From: Abditibacteriota bacterium
GTDB taxonomy: Bacteria > Armatimonadota > UBA5829
Direction of reading: 5' to 3'
Assembly: GCA_017958015.1 (NCBI GenBank)
Contig: JAGDDM010000028.1
Coordinates: 1 to 13,897, forward strand
Length of the DNA stretch: 13,897 bases
Below the pieces are notes generated by a model. The model made no database searches. It saw only the letters and a list, made by a program, of their open reading frames with translations, and was not told where the DNA came from. Positions 1-5,193 of this stretch are shown piece after piece (within the stretch, counting starts at the first letter, position 1; each line of letters opens with the position of its first letter). The position numbers and the translations under genes are program-made.

Positions 1-924
1 GAAAGCGGCGAGAAAGTTATCGTTATCGACGACCTTTCCGCGGGACACAAGGGCGCCGTAAGCGGAGCGGAACTTGTTGTGGGAGACTTCGGCGACAAGG
101 ACCTTATGAGAAATATCATAAAGTCCAACGACGTGGAAGCGGTATTCCACTTCGCCGCCTTCGCCTCCGTTGACGAATCGGTCAGAGACCCCAAGAAGTA
201 TTATTTCAACAATATAGCAAACTCCCTCTCCATGCTTGAGGTTATGGTGGAGACGGGTGTGGATAAGATGGTGTTTTCCTCTTCCGCCGCCACCTTCGGC
301 GAGCCGAAGATCGTCCCCATTCCGGAGGACCATCCCAAGGATCCCACCAACCCCTACGGCAGAAGCAAACTTCAGCTGGAGGAGATTCTCAAAGAATACG
401 AGCGGGCCTACGGTCTGCGCTCGATTTCCCTGCGTTATTTCAACGCTTCCGGCGCCTCTCCCGACGGCAAAATCGGTGAGGACCACCGCCCGGAACATCA
501 CATTATTCCTCTCGTTCTCGACGTGGCTCGGGGCAAACGGGACAAGTTCTTCATCTTCGGCACCGATTGGCCCACAAGGGACAACACCTGCGTAAGAGAC
601 TATGTCCACGTAAGCGATTTGGCTCAGGCCCACACTCTGGCTCTGGACGCCCTCAGAGACGGCCACGCCACCGATGTTTACAACCTGGGCAACGGTGAGG
701 GATACACGGTTAAGGAGCTTATAGCCGCCGCCTCCGAGGTGACCGGCAAAGACATCACCGCCGTTCCCGCTCCGAGAAGAGCGGGAGACCCCGCGGTTCT
801 GGTTGCCGGTTCCGAGAAGATTAAGAAAGACCTCGGTTGGAAACCGGAATACCCCGAACTTGAGGTTATCCTCAAGACCGCATGGAATTGGCATACGAAT
901 AATCCCAACGGATTTGATGATTGA
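1..924 (+). CDS. galE: UDP-glucose 4-epimerase (GalE), 5'-truncated by window edge
   Basis: The enzyme interconverts UDP-glucose and UDP-galactose using bound NAD, in the cytoplasm, to supply galactose units for surface polysaccharides. The frame is open from base 1 and ends at TGA 922-924, so 307 codons are visible. Roughly 25-30 N-terminal residues, including the Rossmann glycine motif, lie outside. Visible signatures (numbered from base 1) are the VIVIDDLSAGH strand and loop, SSSAATFG at about 93-100 with the catalytic serine, and NPYGRSK with Tyr119 and Lys123 of the YxxxK pair. Next come RYFNASGA, the substrate-loop FGTDWPTRDNTCVRDYVHV, and YNLGNGEGYTV near the C-terminus. An internal GTG at 79 is not the start, because the homology continues upstream of it. 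A related sugar-nucleotide epimerase is possible, but the match to GalE is strong throughout. Confidence 0.93.
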   Translation, partial: ESGEKVIVIDDLSAGHKGAVSGAELVVGDFGDKDLMRNIIKSNDVEAVFHFAAFASVDESVRDPKKYYFNNIANSLSMLEVMVETGVDKMVFSSSAATFGEPKIVPIPEDHPKDPTNPYGRSKLQLEEILKEYERAYGLRSISLRYFNASGASPDGKIGEDHRPEHHIIPLVLDVARGKRDKFFIFGTDWPTRDNTCVRDYVHVSDLAQAHTLALDALRDGHATDVYNLGNGEGYTVKELIAAASEVTGKDITAVPAPRRAGDPAVLVAGSEKIKKDLGWKPEYPELEVILKTAWNWHTNNPNGFDD

Positions 925-932
925 ATTATATG

Positions 933-1032
933 AGGGAATAGGGAATAGTCCCAACTTTGCAATGTGAGTTGGTAGAATCCGTCGGCTTTGCCGACACATT
1001 CCCTGACCCCTGACACCTGACCCCCGATCCCT
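933..1032. repeat. Palindromic intergenic element A with heptamer-spaced arms
   Basis: This element fills most of the 127-nt gap between galE and thrS. The left arm is a tandem AGGGAAT pair (933-939, 940-946). The right arm runs in 7-nt register: CCCTGAC (1001-1007), CCCTGAC (1008-1014), ACCTGAC (1015-1021), CCCCGAT (1022-1028), CCCT (1029-1032). AGGGAAT 940-946 is perfectly complementary to ATTCCCT 998-1004, and the outer repeats pair GGG with CCC in the same register. Between the arms lie two small hairpins: CCAACT (951-956) with AGTTGG (967-972), and GTCGGC (981-986) with GCCGAC (990-995). Neither hairpin is followed by a T-run, so this does not look like an intrinsic terminator. Element B after pheT has the same plan. 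I do not recognise a named repeat family. Confidence 0.6.
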
Positions 1033-1051
1033 AAAAAACGGAGTTTTTAAC

Positions 1052-2764
1052 ATGTCCGAATACCTTCCCATATACAGACACAGCACGGCCCACGTTATGG
1101 CCCACGCGGTAAAAAACCTCTTTCCCGAGGCTAAAATAACCATCGGTCCCGCCATCGAGGACGGTTTCTACTACGATTTCGACGTGGAGAAGCCCTTCAC
1201 CCCCGAGGACCTGGAAAAGATTGAAGCCGAGATGAAGAAAATCATCAAGGCCAAGAGTCCCTTCGTCCGCAAGGAAGTCTCCAAGGATGAGGCGAGAGTT
1301 ATCTTCAAGGATGAGCCCTACAAGCTGGAGATTCTTGAGGAGCTGCCCGACGGCGAGACAATTTCCGTCTACGAAGAGGGCGACTTCGTTGACCTCTGCA
1401 GAGGACCCCACGTCGATACCACCGGCAGACTGGGCGCTTTCAAACTTCTCCGCACCTCCGGCGCATATTGGCGCGGCAGCGAGAAGAACAGAATGCTCCA
1501 GCGCATCTACGGCACCGCTTTCGAGAAGAAGTCGGAACTTAACGACTATCTGGCTCTCATGGCCGAGGCGGAAAAGCGGGACCACCGGAAGCTGGGCAAA
1601 GAGCTCGACCTCTTCTCCATTCAGGAAGAAGCGGGTCCCGGCCTCGTTTTCTGGCACCCCAAGGGCGCTCTCATCCGCAAGATTATCGAGGACTACTGGC
1701 GGAACGAGCATCTGGCGGATGACTACGATTTGCTCTACACGCCTCACATAGCGAGAAAGCAGCTGTGGGCCACCAGCGGACACCTTGATTTCTTCGCCGA
1801 AAACATCTTCAAGCCCATGGAAGTGGAGGGCGACGAATATCTCATCAAGCCCATGAACTGCCCCTTCCATCTGCTTATCTATAAGTCCGATATCCGCAGT
1901 TACAGAGATTTCCCCTTCCGCTGGGCGGAGCTGGGTACCGTTTACCGCTATGAGCGCTCCGGCGCCCTCCACGGTCTCATGAGAGTCCGGGGATTTACCC
2001 AGGACGACGCCCACATTCTCTGCCGCAGAGACCAGCTGGACTATGAGACCACCCACGTAATGGAGTTCATCCTGAAGATTCTCCGCCGGTTCGGTTTCAA
2101 GGAGTTCAAGGTTTACCTCTCCACCAGACCCGAAAAGTACGTGGGCGAGGACGCGGTTTGGGAACAGGCCACGGAAGCCCTTAAGACCGCTCTCAGCAAC
2201 GTCGGTCTCGACTACGACATCGACGAGGGCGGCGGCGCCTTCTACGGCCCCAAGATCGACGTTAAGATTAAGGACGCCATCGGCAGACTGTGGCAGTGCT
2301 CCACCATTCAGGTTGACTTCAACGAGCCGGAGCGGTTCGACATCACCTACGTGGGTTCGGACAACAAGCCCCACAGACCCATCATGATTCACAGAGCCCT
2401 CTTCGGTTCCATGGAGCGGTTCTTCGGTGTGCTTATCGAGCACTATGCCGGCGCTTTCCCGCTTTGGCTCTCTCCCAAGCAGGTTATCCTCTTGCCGATT
2501 GCCGACAGACACCACGACTACGCCAAGGAAGTGGCGGCGAAGCTGAAGGCCGAGGGATTCAGAGTGGCCGTGGACGACCGCAGCGAAAAGACCGGCTTCA
2601 AGATTCGCGAAGCCCAGCTGCAGAAGATTCCCTACATGCTGGTTATCGGCGACAAAGAGGCGGAGACCGGCGAGTTCGCCATCCGCAGCAGAGCCGAGGG
2701 CGATATGGGAACCATGACCCTTGACGATTTCATCGCTTCCATGAAGGAAGAGCTGAAAAAATAA
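1052..2764 (+). CDS. thrS: Threonyl-tRNA synthetase lacking the TGS domain
   Basis: A class II synthetase that charges tRNA-Thr with threonine and edits mischarged Ser-tRNA-Thr in the cytoplasm. It has 570 residues against about 640 for E. coli ThrRS. The protein begins directly at the editing (N2) domain, with His10 and His14 of HSTAH and Cys116/His120 of CRGPH as the editing-site residues. The catalytic core has MNCPFH with Cys270, motif 2 (YRYERSGALHGLMRVRGF), FTQDDAH with His321, and IHRALFGSMERFFG with His447. Cys270, His321 and His447 match the zinc ligands of E. coli ThrRS at the expected spacing. A C-terminal anticodon-binding domain follows (about 470-570). An in-frame stop at 1004-1006 leaves no room for an N-terminal TGS domain, so the ATG at 1052 is the sensible start. 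The ribosome site is weak (CGGAG around 1039-1043). Confidence 0.96.
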   Translation: MSEYLPIYRHSTAHVMAHAVKNLFPEAKITIGPAIEDGFYYDFDVEKPFTPEDLEKIEAEMKKIIKAKSPFVRKEVSKDEARVIFKDEPYKLEILEELPDGETISVYEEGDFVDLCRGPHVDTTGRLGAFKLLRTSGAYWRGSEKNRMLQRIYGTAFEKKSELNDYLALMAEAEKRDHRKLGKELDLFSIQEEAGPGLVFWHPKGALIRKIIEDYWRNEHLADDYDLLYTPHIARKQLWATSGHLDFFAENIFKPMEVEGDEYLIKPMNCPFHLLIYKSDIRSYRDFPFRWAELGTVYRYERSGALHGLMRVRGFTQDDAHILCRRDQLDYETTHVMEFILKILRRFGFKEFKVYLSTRPEKYVGEDAVWEQATEALKTALSNVGLDYDIDEGGGAFYGPKIDVKIKDAIGRLWQCSTIQVDFNEPERFDITYVGSDNKPHRPIMIHRALFGSMERFFGVLIEHYAGAFPLWLSPKQVILLPIADRHHDYAKEVAAKLKAEGFRVAVDDRSEKTGFKIREAQLQKIPYMLVIGDKEAETGEFAIRSRAEGDMGTMTLDDFIASMKEELKK

Positions 2765-2783
2765 AAGAAATATTTGACGCCCC

Positions 2784-2812
2784 TTGACAGAGGTAGTACT
2801 TTCCGGTATAAT
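2784..2812 (+). promoter_or_regulatory. Consensus sigma70-type promoter for infC-rpmI-rplT
   Basis: TTGACA (2784-2789) and TATAAT (2807-2812) are both exact consensus hexamers separated by the ideal 17 nt. The predicted transcription start is near 2818-2820, giving a leader of about 48 nt before the infC start. The promoter lies just after the thrS stop (2762-2764). No terminator hairpin separates thrS from it, so thrS transcripts may also read through. A second -35-like TTGACG lies 10 nt upstream (2774-2779) but is too far from the -10 to be used with it. Confidence 0.88.
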
Positions 2813-2817
2813 TTGCT

Positions 2818-2842
2818 GTGATGTGCCGCCTTTTCGCGTCAC
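2818..2842 (+). promoter_or_regulatory. Stem-loop at predicted 5' end of infC mRNA
   Basis: GTGATGTG (2818-2825) can pair over 8 bp, with two G-U pairs, to CGCGTCAC (2835-2842) around a 9-nt loop CCGCCTTTT. It begins at the predicted transcription start of the consensus promoter, so the mRNA would carry a hairpin at its extreme 5' end. That position is typical of structures that protect mRNA from 5'-end-dependent decay. It could instead contribute to ribosomal-protein autoregulation. It ends 11 nt before the infC Shine-Dalgarno sequence and does not cover it. The role is inferred. Confidence 0.45.
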
Positions 2843-2853
2843 AATAACATAAC

Positions 2854-2869
2854 GAGGTGAATCGCTATA
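2854..2869 (+). promoter_or_regulatory. infC ribosome binding site and non-canonical ATA start
   Basis: GAGGTGA (2854-2860) is a near-ideal Shine-Dalgarno sequence, followed after a 6-nt spacer (ATCGCT) by ATA at 2867-2869. The TGA inside the Shine-Dalgarno is an in-frame stop, so the protein can only begin after it. ATC at 2861 directly abuts the Shine-Dalgarno and is too close. The first ordinary start in frame, GTG at 2891, has its own AAGGAG (2873-2878) but at a long 12-nt spacing, and using it would delete the conserved N-terminus. IF3 genes are known to use rare AUU/AUC/AUA-type starts for self-regulation. Confidence 0.75.
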
Positions 2870-3394
2870 CTCAAGGAGAAAGAACTTCGGGTGAACGAGC
2901 GTATCCGAGCCCGAGAAATACGACTCATAGACGAAAACGGAGCCCAGGCGGGTATCCTCTCGTCTCGTGACGCCATTAAATACGCAAAGGAACGAAATCT
3001 CGACTTGATCGAGGTCGCTCCCAACGCCAATCCTCCGGTTTGCCGAGTTATGGACTACGGCAAATACAAGTACGAGCAGTCGAAGAAAGAACGCGATTCC
3101 CAAAAGAAACAGCGCCAATCCGAGCTCAAGGCCATAAGAATGCGCCCCGGCATCGACGAACACGACTGGCAGTTTAAGTACAGAAACGTGGTGAAGTTCT
3201 TAAAGAGCGGAAACAAGGTTAAAGTCACCGTTATCTTCCGCAGCAGAGAGTTCACCCACCCCGAGTTCGCCAAGGACGCCCTGCAGAGAATGGGCAACGG
3301 CGCCAAGGAAGAGGGCGTTGGAGTTATCGAAAAGGCTCCCGCCATGGAAGGCAGAATGATGACAATGATTCTGGCGCCTTCCGACAACAAGTAG
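2867..3394 (+). CDS. infC: Translation initiation factor IF-3
   Basis: IF3 binds the 30S subunit, prevents premature 50S joining and checks start codon-initiator tRNA pairing. The N-terminal domain contains VNERIRAREIRLIDENG and the VAPNANPPVCRVMDYGKYKYE segment. A lysine-rich linker with QKKQRQSELKAIRMRPGIDEHD leads into the C-terminal domain, KVKVTVIFRSREFTHPEFA to MMTMILAPSDNK. From ATA 2867 the product is 175 residues, a usual size for the family. Residues 2-9 (LKEKELRV) match the position of the N-terminal extension seen in B. subtilis IF3. A start at GTG 2891 would give 167 residues. The ATA choice fits the known IF3 self-regulation, in which low IF3 relaxes start-codon discrimination and raises its own synthesis. 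It is the first gene behind the consensus promoter, followed by rpmI and rplT. Confidence 0.95.
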   Translation: MLKEKELRVNERIRAREIRLIDENGAQAGILSSRDAIKYAKERNLDLIEVAPNANPPVCRVMDYGKYKYEQSKKERDSQKKQRQSELKAIRMRPGIDEHDWQFKYRNVVKFLKSGNKVKVTVIFRSREFTHPEFAKDALQRMGNGAKEEGVGVIEKAPAMEGRMMTMILAPSDNK

Positions 3395-3412
3395 TTTATA
3401 ATTTCACAACGT

Positions 3413-3444
3413 GCCTCGCTCCGTACCCCCTTACGGAATGAGGC
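3413..3444 (+). promoter_or_regulatory. Long hairpin in rpmI leader, candidate L20/L35 operator
   Basis: Bases 3413-3425 pair with 3432-3444 over 13 positions, with one G-U pair and one mismatch, around the 6-nt loop CCCCCT. The hairpin occupies most of the 67-nt infC-rpmI gap and ends 6 nt before the rpmI Shine-Dalgarno (AGAGG, 3451-3455). There is no T-run after it, so it is not an intrinsic terminator. In other bacteria, ribosomal protein L20 represses this operon by binding structured mRNA, either upstream of infC or at the rpmI leader. The position fits such a translational operator, but I cannot identify the 23S-like L20 recognition elements by eye. Confidence 0.5.
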
Positions 3445-3461
3445 GGATAGAGAGGTATATC

Positions 3462-3659
3462 GTGCCCAAGCTTAAAACAAGCAAAACGGCGATGAAGCGG
3501 TTTGAGTCTACCGGAACCGGTAAGATCAGACGCGGCAACACCGGAATGAACCACCTCAAGATGGCCAAGTGCGCCGCCGCCAAGCGGAGACTTTCCATGA
3601 AGAGCAGCGTATCCAAGGGCGAAGCCAAGGTTATACGCAAGATGGTTCCCAACGTTTGA
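3462..3659 (+). CDS. rpmI: 50S ribosomal protein L35
   Basis: A small basic protein of the large ribosomal subunit. Starting at GTG 3462 it has 65 residues, the normal family length, and opens with the typical MPKLKTSKTAMKRF and TGTGKI motifs. AGAGG (3451-3455) lies 6 nt before this GTG. The frame is open further upstream, to ATG 3438 and GTG 3411. Those starts would add residues encoded by the leader hairpin and are not expected for L35. The middle segment GNTGMNHLKMAKCAAAKRRL is less lysine-rich than the usual SHLLTKKS-type stretch, but the conserved His, Leu and terminal RRL remain. It sits between infC and rplT, as in most bacteria. Confidence 0.95.
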   Translation: MPKLKTSKTAMKRFESTGTGKIRRGNTGMNHLKMAKCAAAKRRLSMKSSVSKGEAKVIRKMVPNV

Positions 3660-3701
3660 TTATCATCAACAATTACAGTTAACGGAAAAAGAGGTTAAAC
3701 A

Positions 3702-4058
3702 ATGCCCAGAGTTAAACGCGGTACAATGGTGCACAAGCGCCACGCGAAAATACTTAAAGCGGCCAGCGGATATTGGGGAGGCAAAAGCAGACTCTTCAAG
3801 ACCGCCAAGGAACAGGTTGCCAAGTCCGGCAACTACGCGTACAGAGACAGAAGAAACCGCAAGCGCGATTTCAGAAGACTGTGGATCACGCGCATAAGCG
3901 CCGCCTGCAGAGCCAACGACTTTACCTACGGCAGATTTATCGAAGCGCTCACCAAAAGCGGAATAGATCTCGACCGGAAGGTTTTGGCGGCTATGGCCAT
4001 CGATGACGCGGAAGGATTTGCCGCTCTCGTTGAGAAGGCCAAAGCGGCTCTCGCGTAA
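3702..4058 (+). CDS. rplT: 50S ribosomal protein L20
   Basis: L20 binds 23S rRNA early in large-subunit assembly and in several bacteria also represses its own operon. The product has 118 residues, the usual size. It has the basic N-terminal extension (MPRVKRGTMVHKRHAKILK, GYWGGKSRLFKTAKEQV, YAYRDRRNRKRDFRRLWITRI) and the globular RNA-binding C-terminal domain (ANDFTYGRFIEALTKSGI, DLDRKVLAAMAI). GAGG (3691-3694) lies 7 nt before the ATG. Arginine codons are mainly AGA and CGC (hand count 9 AGA, 5 CGC, 1 CGG), unlike the CGG-rich genes further downstream. A terminator-like hairpin begins 17 nt after the stop. Confidence 0.98.
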   Translation: MPRVKRGTMVHKRHAKILKAASGYWGGKSRLFKTAKEQVAKSGNYAYRDRRNRKRDFRRLWITRISAACRANDFTYGRFIEALTKSGIDLDRKVLAAMAIDDAEGFAALVEKAKAALA

Positions 4059-4075
4059 GTACAAAATCAAAAAAT

Positions 4076-4149
4076 AAAACGGCGTTACCCGCTTTTGGTA
4101 TCGACACTTAATTTAGGGGGTGTCGATGGGGCGGGAACGTCGTTTTTTT
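4076..4149 (+). terminator. Composite terminator/attenuator between rplT and pheS
   Basis: An outer stem pairs AAAACGGCGTT (4076-4086) with AACGTCGTTTT (4136-4146) with one G-U pair. After a bulged A (4087), CCCGC (4088-4092) pairs with GCGGG (4131-4135). An internal loop follows (TTTTGGT against GGG), then a perfect 8-bp apical stem ATCGACAC (4100-4107) with GTGTCGAT (4120-4127) and a 12-nt loop. The 3' side runs into seven T residues (4143-4149). This is the standard form of a Rho-independent terminator. Because no separate pheS promoter is visible in the 18 nt that follow, it may allow partial read-through or act as a regulated attenuator for pheST. Confidence 0.85.
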
Positions 4150-4167
4150 ATTTAACGGGACGGTCAT

Positions 4168-5193
4168 ATGAACGAATTTGAAGACATAAAAGCATTGGAA
4201 GAAGAAGCTAAAAAGCTTATCGAGTCCGCCAAGGAGTCCTCGGAACTTGACGCCATAGACACCAAGTTTCTGGGCCGCAAGGGCGAGCTTACCCTGCAGC
4301 TTCGGAAGATAGGCTCTCTGGAGCCGGAAAAACGCAAGGATTTCGGCGCGGCGGTGAACGCCGCAAAGAATATGCTGGCGGGCCAGCTGGCCGACTTCAA
4401 GCGCCGCTTCGCGGAGAAGGAAAAGGAACTGAGGCTCAAGAAAGAGACGTTGGACGTTACGGTTCCGGGCAGATTTTACGTGCCCGGCACTCCCCATGTC
4501 CTGATGGAGACCTTTGACGACATAAAGAAAATCTTCATCGGTTTGGGTTACGAGATTTTCGACAGCCCGGAGGTGGAGGAGTACAAGTACAACTTCGCCG
4601 CCCTCAACTACCCCGAGGAGCACCCGGCCATCGACGAGCAGATGTCCTTCTACATCGACAAGGAGCACCTGCTTCGGACCCACACCACCGCCTATCAGCA
4701 CAGAGTTATGCTGGGTCGCAAGCCTCCCATGAAGGTTTGCACCACCGGTAAGTGCTACCGGGTTGACGCCGTTGACGCCACCCACGGCCACACTTTCCAC
4801 CAGGTGGACTGCTTCGCCATCGACAAGGGCATCACTTTCTCCGACCTCAAGGGAACTCTTCTCCACTTCGCCAAGAGTATGCTGGGACAGCACGTGGAGA
4901 CCAGATTCCGCCCGGACTTCTTCCCCTTCGTTGAGCCGGGAGCGGAAGTTGCGGTTACATGCACCATCTGCGGCGGCAAGGGCTGCAACGTCTGCAAGGG
5001 CAGCGGCTGGCTGGAGCTGGGCGGCGCCGGCATGATTCACCCCAACATTCTCCGGGGCGCCGGCATCGACCCGGAAGTTTACAGCGGATTCGCCTTCGGC
5101 TTCGGCATCGAGCGGATTCACATGCTTCTCCATAACGTGAACGACCTGCGTATGTTCATGGACAACGACCTGAGATTCCTGAGGCAGAGATAA
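4168..5193 (+). CDS. pheS: Phenylalanyl-tRNA synthetase alpha subunit
   Basis: The catalytic subunit of the alpha2-beta2 class II enzyme that charges tRNA-Phe. At 341 residues it has the usual length. An N-terminal coiled-coil helix region (about 1-95) is rich in Lys, Glu and Leu and in the holoenzyme reaches towards tRNA. The catalytic domain carries LRTHTTAYQHRVM, CYRVDAVDATHGHTFHQVD and motif 3 GFAFGFGIERIHML. A cysteine cluster Cys265-x2-Cys268-x4-Cys273-x2-Cys276 lies just before GSGWLELGGAGMIHP. Many bacterial PheS proteins have such a zinc-knuckle-like insertion, and others lack it. The ATG at 4168 has only a weak ribosome site (GGGA, 4157-4160), consistent with expression limited by the preceding terminator-like hairpin. 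Its stop overlaps pheT by 1 nt (TAATG), suggesting coupled translation and balanced subunits. Confidence 0.97.
   Translation: MNEFEDIKALEEEAKKLIESAKESSELDAIDTKFLGRKGELTLQLRKIGSLEPEKRKDFGAAVNAAKNMLAGQLADFKRRFAEKEKELRLKKETLDVTVPGRFYVPGTPHVLMETFDDIKKIFIGLGYEIFDSPEVEEYKYNFAALNYPEEHPAIDEQMSFYIDKEHLLRTHTTAYQHRVMLGRKPPMKVCTTGKCYRVDAVDATHGHTFHQVDCFAIDKGITFSDLKGTLLHFAKSMLGQHVETRFRPDFFPFVEPGAEVAVTCTICGGKGCNVCKGSGWLELGGAGMIHPNILRGAGIDPEVYSGFAFGFGIERIHMLLHNVNDLRMFMDNDLRFLRQR

Noticed and set aside
951..995. Two hairpins before thrS as a tRNA-Thr-like translational operator of the E. coli type
   Set aside because: The first loop has 10 nt and not the 7 of an anticodon arm, the second has a 3-nt loop, and both sit inside a repeat element that recurs after pheT. 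No thrS promoter could be placed to define a leader.
981..995. GTCGGC-TTT-GCCGAC hairpin as a galE terminator
   Set aside because: The stem is only 6 bp and no T-run follows it; the downstream bases are C-rich heptamers.
1031..3163. Very long open frame (710 codons) on the minus strand opposite thrS and infC, and similar ones opposite pheS (4108-5133) and pheT (5118-7019)
   Set aside because: They lie fully opposite genes with clear family identity. Their sequences look like low-complexity shadow translations with no recognisable domain, and no ribosome site or promoter is evident. Biased codon use on the coding strand removes stops from the complementary frame.
3411..3461. N-terminal extension of L35 from GTG 3411 or ATG 3438
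   Set aside because: L35 proteins begin with M-P-K-x-K-T. GTG 3462 with AGAGG at 6-nt spacing gives exactly this start, and the upstream codons are the leader hairpin.
4126..4155. Nine-codon frame MGRERRFFI with two Phe codons before pheS, possible pheM-like leader peptide with GGGGGTG (4116-4122) as ribosome site
   Set aside because: Its Phe codons are the terminator T-run itself, so ribosome stalling there could not redirect folding of the hairpin. The ribosome site is also inside the hairpin. Two TTT codons in a T7 tract are expected by chance.
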